Shown here piece by piece: positions 30,332 to 52,424 of a stretch of 64,000 nt of DNA. Below the pieces are notes generated by a model that did no database searches, had not been told where the DNA came from, and worked only from the letters and a program-made list of their open reading frames with translations. This stretch comes from Rhynochetos jubatus (lineage: Eukaryota; Chordata; Aves; Eurypygiformes; Rhynochetidae). Position 1 is the first letter of the stretch. Each line of letters starts with the position of its first letter. The stretch lies in assembly GCA_027574665.1 (NCBI GenBank), contig CM050654.1, positions 12,828,142 through 12,892,141 of the forward strand, read 5' to 3'. The position numbers and the translations under genes are program-made.

Positions 30332-31669
30332 CTCCAGTAGCTCCTTCAACCTGTGCTGTGGCACCCTCACAAGCTGCCTGGGCTCCTTCAGACTCTTCAT
30401 CCCGAGACTGGCTATTGGCAGCTGCCGCCTGCAGGCTTCTTCTTTGCCAGATTTCTTCCGCTTCCTCTTGGTCTTGCAATTCACCTGCCTCAGCCTCCTG
30501 TACTTCCTCCCGAGGTAACTGTACTGCCGGCAGAGAACCAGAAGTACTTGCAGAGTCCTGTGTTTCAGCCCCTGGCCCAATTCTAGCCGCACTGGCGGCA
30601 CAAGCTCCCTCTTCCTCCTCCTGAGAAGAAAAGGCTGGAGTCTCAGGAAACCTGGCACTTTCAAAAGAAGAACACCGCATTTCAACTGAGGAGCGTCTCA
30701 CCGTTGCGCTTTCATTGCAAGAGCTGTCTGCCCCTTCCACATCGCTCTCGCCTTCCGGCCGAGTACTAGCCTCGCTGACACTTTCCGTGCGGGCAGGATC
30801 ACTCTGCTCTGTTTCTGATGACATCTGGGAAGGCTCAGACCCTTGATCTATGGATTCCGTTTCACTAACGCCCCTTCTGCTCCCAGCTGTGGCATCAGCA
30901 GCTCCCGTGTCCACACTGCTAGGAGGCTGCTCGGCCTCCTGAGCGGCACATGACTCGCTGCCAGCCTGGTCTGCAGATGCTTCGTTTTGAGAACCTTGCA
31001 GGCTTTCCCCTCCTGCTAACGGTGATGGTGGACGCTCTGGGAGAGACTCCTGCTGGTCATCAGTGGATGGCAAAGGAGCTTCAGAGGCTGAAACGTTTTC
31101 ATTCTCTGCAGGCCCCTGCGTTACCTGATCTGATGAGTAACTTATATCATTTCTTTCAACATTCCTTGTAGCACCATTAAGCATTACTAAACCACCATCA
31201 TCTTCCAAGGAAGATGGAAACCCCAGATCTTGATGTAGCTCATGCTCCTCTTCATCCGAGTCAATGTGAAGCATAGCATTAAGTCTCGTGTCAGTAGGGA
31301 AGCTACTCCTCAGTTTTGGGGAGGCTCCACGTGGACGCTCACCACAGGCAGACGTCCCAGGTCTGGGATGATTATTGTGTTCTATTGCATCCAGATAGTC
31401 ATTTAGTGAGTCCTGGCGACCTCTGGTAGGTGATGATCTTGAAGCACCAGAGGTCAACTCATCCTGGTCTGTTTCCAGAGTTGTACTAGTCCTTAAATGG
31501 TGTCTCAGAATTGCTTCTCCAGAAGATTCCTCAAGGATCGGACCATTGGAGCACACTGTGGATGTATCATGATGTCCTGCTGGCATGTCCTCATCATCGG
31601 AGGGGCTCCCTAAGTCTCCATTGATAGAGTTCACTCCTAGCAAAGTGCCAACTGTTTCTGGTGAAGCAT
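30332..31669 (-). CDS. HECW2: HECW2 exon 7 in window: long acidic linker
   Basis: This 1338-nt exon encodes about 446 residues between C2 and WW1 and is by far the largest here. It begins (D)[20 protein letters not shown] and contains the conserved islands [35 protein letters not shown] and [19 protein letters not shown]. The rest is rich in Ser, Glu, Gln, Ala and Pro and looks disordered. The acceptor is CTCTGCAG; the donor is GTAATA after GCC ACT GGA G. A Met codon at 31721 in the same frame lies in the intron and is not a start. Both ends are phase 1 and the length divides by three, so the exon could be skipped in frame. It is intact, which argues against decay. Confidence 0.97.
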
Positions 31670-39777
<8,108 letters not shown>

Positions 39778-39853
39778 CTGATAGGGTAAAGCTGACCAAC
39801 TTCCTAGAGTGCTGGGCTCCTGAAGCACCTTCATCCGTGCCTTCTACTCCCAT
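39778..39853 (-). CDS. HECW2: HECW2 exon 3 in window: linker into C2 domain
   Basis: The 76-nt exon encodes MGVEGTDEGASGAQHSRKLV then SFTLS. The second half (SRKLVSFTLS) is conserved in vertebrate HECW2 and opens the C2 region; the first half (GVEGTDEGASGAQH) is more variable than what I recall in mammals (GAEGMEGGASGNLH). The acceptor is CTGTTCAG; the donor is GTAAAA, without G at +5. It is the smallest exon in the window and ends one base into the Asp codon that the next exon completes. Confidence 0.93.
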
Positions 39854-42800
39854 CTGAACAGGAGAGAAAAAAAAAAAAGAAATATACCACAGAAGTTTTC
39901 ACCTGTTTTGTACATTCTTAAGGGTGATAATGCAACGAGTTAGTATGCAGGGGAAGAATCTGACCAACTGCTGCTTATTACCTCAGACAGGCAAAGCTCC
40001 AACATTTGTCTCTAGGAAAATATCTATTATTTATGCTATGCAGTGCTAATAGACCAGTCCTTGGAGTGTTCCAAACAGAACACATATAGGCTAATACTAA
40101 TAATTCTCTGATTCTATGAATAAATGTGCAGACACTATTAATTGAAGAAAAGGAGACTCTTTTCTTATGGGTTTCCCTTTTGTAACATAAAACTAACAGT
40201 ACAGATTGGTAATACATACCAAAGCACAGAGCTGGCCACTGACACAATGTGGAACTTTTGTCACTTTCCACAAATACCTAACTTAGTGTGCCACAAAAAA
40301 TAGCAAAGAGATCAAAAAGAGAGGCTAGCAAAAGACTTCAGATCTAGGAACAGAAACTCATTTTGAATAGAAAAGTACAGATACCTAAACATGAACGTGG
40401 TCTAAAAGCTTACGCTTAACAGATTTTTCAGGTTTGGTCTCTACTGAAACCCCTCGTTAGTAAAGCACTACTTCAAAATAAAAAGTTTCTCATGCATTAA
40501 TGTCTTATTAATGTCTAGCTCTTTCAACTAGCAGAAGAATTTGTCGTTCAAGACAGAGATGTGCATCCAGCTGAATAATCTATCATGAAGACATCAATGG
40601 TGCTATCTTTGAAGTCAAACGTTTCTCCAGGTAGGCACTGCACGTATTCCCAGGCAGAAGAGGAGACACAGCCCGATGAAAAAGCTTCTGCCAAACACAG
40701 TGATAGAACAGAAAGTCATCTGATCTTCTAAAGGATAACAAAATAAGCTGAATAAAAGCTCACACACCTATGTGTGCAGATGAAGTATGTAAAGCAGATT
40801 GGAACAGCTGAACAGTTGTCCGAAGGCAGAACTAGAAGTTACCGGATGGACAAATGACTTCTGGAGCCATGGTAGGTTCCACGAGGAACTCACTTCACAT
40901 TAACTAAAACCATAATCATTCCTTTTTATACTGCTTTAGGCTATTCAATATCATTACCTTTCAAATACTATCTATGATGATCATCAAACAGATTGGAATT
41001 CCAGTGGATTTTCTCCCGTTGCAAAACCCTAAGACTTTGTACGTAACAAGCAGTCCAACAAAGTGAAAATGAGACAGCAATGATGTTGGTGCCTGACATC
41101 CCCACTGGCCTTGGGGATCTCGTGAGGAAACAGACCATGCCAGCATGTGCTGCCACTCACCACCCAGCCCATTCCTTTCTTTTCCCTCACTGCTGGCCCC
41201 ACGACACACCTCCGTTCTCGGGGCCAGACGTTTCTCAAAGTGCTCACACTCTACTGCTTTCCCACCCACCATGACATCTTTACGCCAGTGACTTTATACG
41301 CACCCAAAAGCGGTGACAGCTGGTAGTAAAATTACAAGGGCGTCAAAAGCAATGGGTTAATTCCAGCCAGATCCAAGTCCCCTCCCTCATCTACAGACAC
41401 ATTCTCTGGAAGCAGCAAGGGGCATCCCCCTGGGATAATGATGCTGCCCAGGAAGGGCCAGAGGAATGCTATGTGTGTACTCTTTTGGGCTTATTCTAAC
41501 ACGCATTGCTTTCTTCTTAAAAATGTTTTTCATCAACAAAAAGGCCTTCCTCATGCTATACCTACTTTTCTGCTACACTACTGACTGTTTGAATAATGCT
41601 GTTTATGTTGGTAATCATCACTTTGTTTTACAGAAAATAGGATTTACCCACAATTCAGCTATAACAAAATTACTTGCAAAAGTGTTCCCTAGCACTTTCA
41701 TGGGTTTACTATATGTCCTTCTCCTGTTCCATTATGATCTGAACAGCAATTTCAATTTTTCTGTGACAAGTACAGAATTCCATCCTAGCATACACGTTTA
41801 GATTTTTGCACTACAAAGGCTATCTCATCTGGTGTAATGCAGTATTTCCAAATGCCAGATCAGGCTTTGTGTTTCCACTAGTTCAAATGAACACAACAGG
41901 ATGTGAGTTGCTTATCCAAAAATAAGATGGACTGAAATGCCTAGTGTGATATGCCATCAGTATGAGGAAAGCCATGTCTCCCACCAAACCATGTTATGCG
42001 AAGAATGTTCCAAGCAAGCAGGTAACTTACTACAGCTTAAAAAAAGAGTGGGCATGCCATGACTCTCTTACTACTTCCAGGAACAGGTTTTCTGTAGCAA
42101 CAGACACAACCAGTGCCAAGAGAACCAAGTATTCTCTGCTACACAGTGCATAAGCTCAACACTGGAACTCTGAAAACGGTGTGAGGTATTAACATACAAT
42201 AATAGGTACACTTAGGCATAGCTAACCCAGTATGCTATTTTTAGGAAGTCACATCTGAGCTGTCATATGACATTCTCATCAGGGAAAATAACAGCTCACT
42301 CTCACTGGAAGTCTGTACTGTTAGTGCAAACAAAAGTGTTTATATAAAATTACACCTTCCAGCAGGAGTGTAAATTCTGTAGAATACCCAGGATCCTGTG
42401 CTACCTCTGAAGGGAAAACAATTTAAATAATGACCACAGGTTAACCCCCTCAAGATTGACCAGTGACTGAAAGACAGATCTTGAGGTAGCTCCCAAGTAA
42501 ATAAATGCATACTCAAAGGCAGAAGTTCAGATGTCCCTTTGTACAATGAATCTCAAATACTGGTGGCTAGTATGACAAGGCCAAGAAAACACAGAAGTTT
42601 AAATGGTTTCTTCATCCAGTATAATCATCCTGCTTCTCAGCAACAATATAGTGCAGCACATAGCCTATTTTAAGGGTAACTTTGTGAGAAATTTTGACTA
42701 CGGTGTTAAAACGCAAACTGTAAAGCCTCAAAATGAAAGCAAGCAAAATCAAATAAGCTCAGTGAGTTTTATAGTGTTTTATTGTGAAAAATACAAAACC

Positions 42801-42959
42801 AAGAAAAGCATTTACCAGTTTTAATTATTTTTGTCAGGCAATGCAGTTTCCTTCAAAAGTTGCAGTTAAAAGTAAAGGTAGAAGACTTATCAGCAGGTCT
42901 GTCTGACAGTTAATATTATCATCTTCTGAAAATACAATGAACAAATAGGCTAAACTTAC
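39854..42959 (-). other. HECW2: Intron between exons 2 and 3
   Basis: Intron of 3.1 kb. A GC-richer part near 41060-41280 has overlapping short frames on both strands but no recognised protein or repeat. Confidence 0.8.
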
Positions 42960-43054
42960 CATCACAGCAGGGTTTTTCACAGTGATACATGGAGTAGTAG
43001 CTCGGAGGGCTCCACTAACACCATGGTAGTACTTAAAACAGATCTTTATTTCAG
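42960..43054 (-). CDS. HECW2: HECW2 exon 2 in window: HECW N-terminal domain, end
   Basis: The 95-nt exon encodes [20 protein letters not shown] then [11 protein letters not shown]. The acceptor is a long pyrimidine run ending CCAG; the donor is GTAAGT, directly after an ATG (Met) codon, so it ends in phase 0. The piece [10 protein letters not shown] fits HECW2; HECW1 has a different residue pattern here. It sits 12.5 kb downstream (transcript sense) of the preceding exon, the longest complete intron in the window. Confidence 0.96.
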
Positions 43055-46000
43055 CTGGAAAAAAAAAAATGAACCACAATAATCACATTAAATCCTTCAT
43101 GACTGACCACAGGCCAAAGAGACAATGAAAGGAACATGCACGTACAGGTAGTCACAGTTCATGTCTGTTCACAGTCCAAGTTTGGGCAGGTCACTGATAC
43201 ATCATCACTGTAAGTGCACAAAATGACTGTTTCAAGGAAAGTCTGGATATAGTTTTTAGCTAAAGAGCTGATAAATGCTGCTTTTTAAATTATTTTTCAT
43301 TTTAACTAGCTTTCTACTCAGCCAGTAAGGAAACAACAGCTCATTTTTCCAGCTCTTACAGCCAGATGTCCATGGTCACTATTACATAAGAAACGTCAAA
43401 GTATTCACGATTCACACGAAGCCACTTCTGTATGTTTTGCGTGGGTCCCGAGGGAAGGAAATGAAATCGGTATTGATCTCTGAGAACAAGTTCATTTCAA
43501 CATAATAGAGTTAAGGCGAATTATTATTTTTCAGCAGATTTGTGACAAATAAAAAAATAATTACATGTTTTATTCTTAGGTTATTTAATCATATGAAAAT
43601 GGGACCTCTCTCTCTCTCCAGCCTTATACACAGAGGTGGTAATAAAGGTATTATATCTTGTTAATCTGTGAAATAGGTAAAGCAACTGATTTTTTGCTTC
43701 TCAAATGTAAAGTAGCATATTTTAATGAATGCATTAACATATACTATGCTGACAGAATAAACAGTGTGTCCTTTTTAGGCAGCTTGAACAGTTTGGTTGG
43801 GTGTGGTTTTTTTTTTATGGAAGCAGTAATTCTCAAATGAACAACTCACCCCTATGGTTACTGTGACAGAAGGGAGAAGAGCCCAGGTAAACATGTGCTA
43901 AGTGCCCCAAGCCCTCCAGCAGCAGCAGTGGCTCAGCAACACACCTTGCACTGGTTTCCAAGCTTAGTCAAGGGCACAGATTGCAGAAAGGCTACAAGTG
44001 TCCCACGACACTCTCACAGCCAAAACCAGGAGTGCAGAGAATCAGGGTAGAGACTCAGGATATATTTTCCTGAATTGGAATGTAACCCTCTTTGCTGTAA
44101 GTGCTTTTTGCTCTGAGTCAATTCTTACAACAGGAAAGAGGACAGAAATCACTAGATCACCTATTCTGAACATTATTGTGCTCTTTGCTGCCCCTTCTCC
44201 CTTCCACAAAGTGAATGTTGACTTACAGACTCCAGAGCCGTACACAGCACCCCACCGTCAGCCTCACCAAAGCTGAATGGGGGCGCAGGGCTGAGGCAAT
44301 CATTCCTGCAGTCCTACAAGATGGTCCTCTGCTTCTATGTGCAAGAAATGCATTACAAATCCTTGCCACTGGTTACACAACAAGTTGATGTCGAGGTGCA
44401 GGACACAGAGCTTACATGCCTTTCATTCGGAAGTCAGCACTGTCAAAATTGCTAAATCATCCTATATGGATCTTCAATTGCCTTTATCCATTACATTAAT
44501 TCTCATGTCATACACAGATGAAATCAGCAGGAACCCTGGATTTCAGACCACTGATGGAACTGTTTAAAAGCACTGCATCTTTTACAAACTCCTGCAGAAC
44601 CTCATTAATAAGATTTCGCTTTCTGTGTAACATGTCAAACCTTTTACTATTGTTTAGTATGCCAATCAAAAAATACTCTTGATCCTGGTAAAATAAGAAT
44701 AAATAGACACAACTTGAGGATGAGATAAAATACCATAATACTTAGGCTCCTAAAGTTTGGATTTTGCATTAGTCCTAAAGGTGTTCTGGTATTCTGGTAG
44801 GAGTAGAGATGCAAGTATGGCTGACCATGGTGGAAAGCTATTAATAGACTGTTCAGTGCACTCCTGAAGCTCATTCTATATGAGTAGGATCCATTATTCA
44901 ATGATCTGTCTTCAGAACTACTTCAGCAGGAGATTAAGAACAGAGCAGCTGGTTATCACCCCTTTACGTGCTGGGACCTTCTACTGCTCAACAGGAAAAA
45001 CCCAAGTAACTTACCTAATTCTGCAGGTTATATTTCTACTACTATTTCAATAAAAACAGCTATGAAAAAGGGCTAGGATGAGTCTTGTCAGACTCTAGAA
45101 GTTGCATGACACGTACCTGAAGGAAGCTTGAAGCACTTTATATTGGAAGTCAGGAACGGTGAACACTGGATCATGTTTCTGGTCCCACCAAATAGTGTTT
45201 TGTTTGCTAAACTGCATTTACTGCAAACACAACAGTTTAAGCCTGACCTCCACTGCTGTTCCTCTGCATTCTTCCAACCCAGCAGAACAGCTATAATTAT
45301 GGCTGCCCTTGATCCTGTGGGATTTTCTCTATCTGGAACAATCTCTGTTTTCCTTCTCCATTGGGATAACTTTTCTGAGTGAAGTTGATGAAGGTTTACC
45401 TCTGGGTACAGAAATGGCCAGAGGCAGACAGAGATGGCTACAGACAGAAATAATAGCAGCCGGTACAGACAGGCCAGAGGATGTTGCACGCAAGTCTTGG
45501 CAGTTCAATTCCTCTGACTTGGTTTAACAATAAGTCAGTAGTTCTAAAATACAAAACTGCAGTGTTTTGTATAAGGCTTTTGAGACATACAGCTTGAGTT
45601 CTTGAGGGATGAAGTATTTCATTACGGTGAGATAAAACGTCCACATATCCCTATTTAGAAGGATCAGAAATCCACCCTGCTCAGCCAAAAAGAATTATTT
45701 TTGCTGCGGCTACAGTCAACGTTTATTTACTATCTTCCTCCCAGAACAAAGAGGAAGCACCTCAGAACTACCCTTCAAAGGCAAGTGTCTGGCTGACAAT
45801 GCCTCCAAAGACTTAAAAGGTGCAGGAGCTGCTGGTCCCACTTCCTCCTCCTTACAGCTGGGTTCACACACACGGTCAAAACATGCTCCATTTACCACAA
45901 GCTTTACAACCCAATTCAAAATGCAAACAGGATTTCTAATCAATTTCTACAAAGGTTTATCAGACCGAAAAATTACAAGTCAGGACCTGCTAAACCAAGC

Positions 46001-49000
46001 AATTCCGTTGACTTACCAACAGTGCTTATATCCAAATGGACACCCAAAAAATCCCAGCTCACATAGAATGGAACTTTCAGCACTTGCAAAACTTGGCAGG
46101 ATTTATACCAAGTGCTGGACTCTCCACACTGTAAAATGCACTAATACAGTAACCAGGAGTCGTGTTATGAGCATCTCTTAAGCACACTGTGAATGTATTA
46201 TGACTGCATGAGAGCATGGCAAGACAAAAAACTCTTTCACTAAGACTCCTACTTTCCGATTACATTACATTACCTTTACTGCAACCCAAACTTTATTTTT
46301 CACAGTTTCTGGAGCTGCTGGTTTTTTAGTCTGTTCTCACTATCTTCTCTCCATTCATCATTTCTGAAAAGAACCTAGCAATGGAAAGGTTGTCAGCTGA
46401 TGCTTCTATCCACACACAGTCCATAACATGATGGTGGAAAGAAGTTTATTACATATTCTCACTACACTAACATGTACATTCCCTGAAAGGCTGTAAAGCA
46501 AAGCTATGAGTTTGGACCCTCAGATTCCTAAGTTTCAACGACTTCTAGAAGTATAGAGTACCTGTATGTAGTTGGTGATAGAAGAAAACAATGTTTGATT
46601 CAAGAAATAGATTTGATGATCCCTTTAATATAAACTAATTAAAATCTTCAGAACTAATTGCTAGAAATAATTAGAAAAAGTGGAGCACTCAAACATGACA
46701 TGGGGACTTTTTCTCCCACTTCCCAACAGAAGCAGCACCGATTTGGTTTGGGCTTTATACTGCATTGCACACAGGAACTGGCAGACCTGCTGTTAGCATT
46801 GTGTCAATGGGATTAACACAAGAGAAGCTGTGCTTGAAATTCAGCACGAAATTGAAAAATGGGCTACCCATCACAGGCATGCAGATGTTTGCAAGACTGG
46901 ATCTTGTACAGAGCAAGAACACAATCCCTACATAGGGGCAGAGACAGGTGGTTAATAATACTGGAAACGGCAGTTAATACTGAAGAGCAGAAGAAATCTC
47001 AGAGGAACTCTCTCAGTTCAAAACAGCTGAGGATCTAGCTTTTTTGACATCTCTTCTATTGTGTTTTCAGAAAAAATGTTGATTATAGTATTTTTTGCTT
47101 GATGACTGATAGATTTTTGAGCTCCAGATACACTGAAAATAGGTATCTCTGGCTGTTCCTGACAGAACACATCTCAGCCTACTACCTATACATATGGCCC
47201 CATAAACACACAGACCTCTTCAGGAACATTAAGTTCAGTGATCCGCGAAGAGGTCTTTAGAGAGTTGAACTCAACACCATTGTAATACACAGGCTTCTTC
47301 TGAACTGTTCCACAGTATAAACTGCACAATAGCTGTGTCACCCACAGTGTTTTCACAGTTTATTTCATTTCTCCTGCCACCTTGCTTCCATATGCTGCCT
47401 TTAGGGAAAAACTTGTACTTCTCTTTCTTTTCTACTTCTTCTTCCCTCAACAAGCTAATTAGCTTGCTTTGTATGTGATTTGTAATTAAAAAAATCCAAA
47501 TACATCTGTACCTGGCCACAGGACTATCTGCCATCTCATTAAAGAAAAATATGACATTTCAGAACAAAAATTATTTTCATTTAAGGGGGCGGAGAGGAAA
47601 TGACTGTACCTAGCTGTGTGCTTGATACTACGTACACCCCATTGTCACTGACATTCCTCCAGACCACAGACCACAAGAAATTCCTTCTTCATTTAAAAAC
47701 AGGACAAAAAATGAATTGGGGTATCTATGATTCTTTAAAAGTTACCACGCAGCCATATAACAAGTGACATATATGTTAATTAATCTGAACACTCCATAAA
47801 ACCATAATCCCCTTCTTTAAATGCCAAAAGCTCTTATAATTTTATAACCATCGCTTTAGAGCTCAGGTCCATTACATAAAAATACTGGAATTAACAAATG
47901 TTTCTGGGACTCAAACACTGACATCTGAATTTCAAAAGAACTCTTACATGAGATGATGGTGTCGTACTTCCCTCTATGGACCGTATACTCCCGCCTTGCC
48001 AATAATAAAGACATAAGCTTACACCAAACAATAGCTTGTTTTTAAAACATCATTAACTCCCCAAAGTGCCCCACTTTAACTACATAAGCACGTGAATGTA
48101 ATTCTAGAAGAATGTATTCTTTCCGGAAGGCTGACAATTCAGGAAAACAAACGTGTTTGCTATAAGAACAGTTCACTCCAGATACACCCTAGCCAAATGA
48201 AACATTGATATTAAAGGTGCAGTGATGCCACACTCCCTTGAGAAGGGATGGTCAGAGACACCTCCAAGACACAAGTCGAATCCCAGTGGGGTTATAACAG
48301 CCCACGGAGGCAAACAGTGCTCCTGGTTAACTGTATGGAAACCACACAGCTGCTATACTTCCTGAACACTGTAGCTAGATGCTAGAAGTTCCTTGGGCTG
48401 AATCCATGGTGCTCTGTAGATATAAACTTATGCCCTCCAACATGCAATGAGGAAAAAGCTGAAATGACATAAACATCTGAAAAATATGAGAACGGGTTCC
48501 AGGAAACATATTTAAGAAATCTTTGTCACTAGAAAAAATTGAGTCACTCACAATCAGGCTCTGCAAAGCTACAAAGGGAAATGCAGTCCAGGCACTTGGT
48601 TAAACACTAACTTTTCCCAGCTGAACCCAGACACCTCATAGACAACTGCAGGAATTTAGAAGTGCTCTGCACATCCAGTTGCATTTCTTGTCCTTAGCAT
48701 GACAGGTCAGTGAACACAACCTTTTTGTTTGGACATGCAGCAATCTATCTCTGCACCCCTTTAACCATGGGATGGTTAATCCTGTGTTTAACAGGGAACA
48801 GCACAGGGTAGCAAACACAGCAGCACAACACAAGTGCCAAAACTGCCTGTCTCTGGGTACTGGCTGTCTCTCTCAGCAGGTCTATCATAGAATGAATTTT
48901 ACAGAAGGAATGATTAAAAACACCCTAAAAAGTGACTTAAGCAGACTTACAGAAAGCTTTTTAGATAAACTAGGACCAACAGCAGAAAATGTTTATGTCC

Positions 49001-52000
49001 CAGTGGTCTCTCTTCATCTAATCTGCTATGAAGAAAAAAAAACTTGGACAAATGGTTGTTCAGATGACAGTGCCTACCCGTCCCTGCCAGACCTGCTCAC
49101 TCTGCTGTCACTCTGAGATATTGTCTTTACAGTCACCAGCATTGCCTATTGTATTTCAGCTTGGCAAAGCATTTAATTATAATCTAACCTTTAAAACAAA
49201 TGCTGGGGGTATTATATGCTTAAAGAAGTCAACAAGGCTTGCATCACGTTAAAAATACAAGACCTGATCCTGTTTCAGTTATTTGTGAGACTCAAAAATA
49301 GCTGTTAAGAGACAACAAATATAAATAACAGAAGAATAATAGAAGTATTTCTAGCTCAGTGAATGTGTTTATAAATAGGGTAGGGACAATAACCATGAGT
49401 CCCCAGACAGACCATTGAAAGGGCGCTGGTTGCAGGGCGCTACACAGACGAGTGTTCCAGGCTCGGAACAATCCTGTGTGAGAAAACCATGACCTTTATA
49501 GCATTTAATTTAAATGATCAAAAAATATAAAGACTGGATACAAATAATGAATTATGTTGATAGAACATCCATTAACACGAACCATTTTGGTCAAAACCAC
49601 TAAAAGTACTAAACTGTGCACGTACCTCTAGTAACAAATCCTCTTTGCTACAGCAGCCCTTAAAAGCTTAAGGCACACCAAGTTTAATAATTGAACTATT
49701 TTTTCCTTCAATATATATTAGCTTTTTTAACAAAAAAGGGAGCTAGGAGTCCTCCCAGCTGGCTACAAAGTATGGCAGTTTCAGTCTCAATACACTATTT
49801 TTGCAAAAGTTATAATTTCATGGAAATGGGGATTGAATGAAGAAAACTCCACACAAAACCTCCCCTCTAACATGGTACCAGTGTAATGCAAACACATACA
49901 TTACCATGGTTTCTGAATGTATCTCTACTCATGCCAAAAACCTGAGATTTCAAGTACACAACAGACAGCATCTGTGCAGTCACTGCATCCGAGTATTGCA
50001 GTGTGGCACCAGAAGTAACTTAGCCACAAACATCCCAAGGGTGATTTGGAAATGATTGATGTGACAAGACTGGCAGTCTCTGGATGAATCCCAACAGCTG
50101 CCACTATGGATTACTGTTCAAAATAAAGCCACAGCATCGGTTAAAAAGAAGCATGCAAATCAACATATTTCTGTTCTACTCACAATAATGACTATGACAT
50201 CAAATGCTGTGATTGCAGCTCAAGTAGGTGAAGGTGTTTCTTGTGGATAGTTATTAATACTCATGGGACCAAGGCTGTAACATAAATACAAGTCCAATCC
50301 AGTCCCAAAGGAGGCTCTTGGCCTATGCCTGTACTAATAAGCCAGGCAGGACCACGGTAGTGCTCGAGTATGACCACACAACCATTCACACTGCTGACAG
50401 TGCATCCCTACATGGCGGAAGAGTTGGCTGCATGGGCACAAGCCACACTGTGTCACTTGCTCCCAGCAGCAGAAAGTAGCCCCTAGCCAGTTTACCTACT
50501 AGAACATTTACAGCTTTTAACTTGGGGGAACTTTGCCCACAGTGCATAAGTACCAGTTACCCGCTGCGTGACAGTGACTGTACTACGCTGAATCTCCCCT
50601 CCATGGCACCTCGGACATGATCTGTCCTTCCCCATACTGCAGAAAACTGACTCAGAAGCTGCAGTTTATAAATGAGCAGAAGCTTTTCTCAACTAGTCTT
50701 CATAAAACTCAAGCCCCCTTTCACATGCTTTTTCTATCACCAGCCTTTCCATGGATCGTGTCATTCCATCTTTCTGCTAGCTCTGTTCTCCTCTAGGAAT
50801 ACCATCATCTCTGTTGCACCACTATGCCCCAAAGCGGGCCTCTGCCATCCCCAGCTCACAGACTGCTACACCCAGAGAAACACTCTGCCATCTACAATCA
50901 CTCTTGGGGCAATTGCAGAGACTAAAGGTCCTGACGTACTTGAGAACCTGAGCAGACCGATGCCATGCTAGGTACCAGATGACCATATCACATGCAAAAA
51001 TATTAAGCTGTGTTGCACTTGCACGCTACTGTCGCCTGTTCAGAATAATACTCCCTCAACAACTTCTTTCTTTTTACAGTTTTTCTTCCCTTTTATGTTT
51101 AACAACCCTTCTGTAGTTCATACAGCAATCAACTTGAGGGAGCCGTCTAGTGAGTCACTGTTTTCCTTACCCCGTATTTCAGCAACCACAAAGCAGGATG
51201 TTTTAAAGCCGCCTCTACTACATGAGTAAGGAAACACCATCTCAGGTATAGTGATGCTCAAATTCACCTTCTCCAAACTCTGAAATGACAGAGTTCTCTT
51301 TCATGCTTACATGGCACTTTTGCCCCCTTCCCAGGGCAAAGAAAGAGGAGCACCTGCCTCCGTGCTGGTTGACTCTGCAGTTCAGAGCCACTCACTTTGT
51401 CTTGAGGTGACAACCTAAGGACACCAGCTGTTTGTGATGCTGAGCTGGACTTCATACTTCACGAGTATTTTCCTTCTCCTTTGCATCCTCTCACCCCAGT
51501 CCCCTTCCTCAGCCCCTCCCCTCAGAGGCTGCTTGTATTTCTGGAATACATTAAGTTCATTTCTCATTATTTCACTGGTGATTCCTTTGATTCTCCCTGG
51601 TCAGGGTAGAGGCTACAGAATTTGTTGTGTTGATTTTTGTCTAAAGCAAGTGAGAGGTTTCTTTGATCATCTTTGTTTTGCTAATTTTTGATGCTTTGGG
51701 GAGCATTAAGGTCTGGTTTTAGTACGAAGATGATGAGACTCTCCCTGGCCTCCTTTGTGCGGCTTGCTTGATCTAAACAGAGCAGATGGCAAACTATGCC
51801 TTTACATGCTAGTTGCTTGGGAAATAGGAGATGCTGAATCCATAGGGAGGGATCTTAAGAAGAATAAATGGAGTGACTGGAAAATTGAGCTACAAGACTG
51901 CAGATACACAGCAATGCAGAATTCAGAAAAATGCTTATCCAAAGCCTACCTTTAAACATAAATTCCACAGATCTCGTAAAACTATTCATAAGTTTACAAT

Positions 52001-52424
52001 TATATTAAAAATACCTTCCCAAATTAAGGCATAAGACGCTTTTTTTCAAAGATAGAAATCTGAGGATTGCAGAAGGAATTTGAAGCCCAATCCAGCTGAC
52101 TGCTACTGATTAACATCAATGCGATTACAATGGAAATACTACTTCTGCATGAGATGCATTTGCATATGGCTTGTTAGCAATCCTATCATCCTCTGTATTT
52201 TGCCCTACAGATATGTTACAGTCCTGGTGAAAATATGTGTAATGTCCCTAAACTCTGACACTGCAAGGGAAAAAGCACAACCAAAGTCTTTGGGATAACA
52301 TGCACCCTCACTGATATTAACTCATTATTCCTTTTCTTGCCAAAAAGACTACTTCAGGCCAGTATTGACTGTAAATTCTAAAGGATTATTGTAGTTATTT
52401 AGTGTAACTCTTAACAAGCATCAT

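Noticed and set aside
47214-47258. Short inverted repeat GACCTCTTC/GAAGAGGTC
   Set aside because: Nine-base arms with a long loop are expected by chance in a window of this size.
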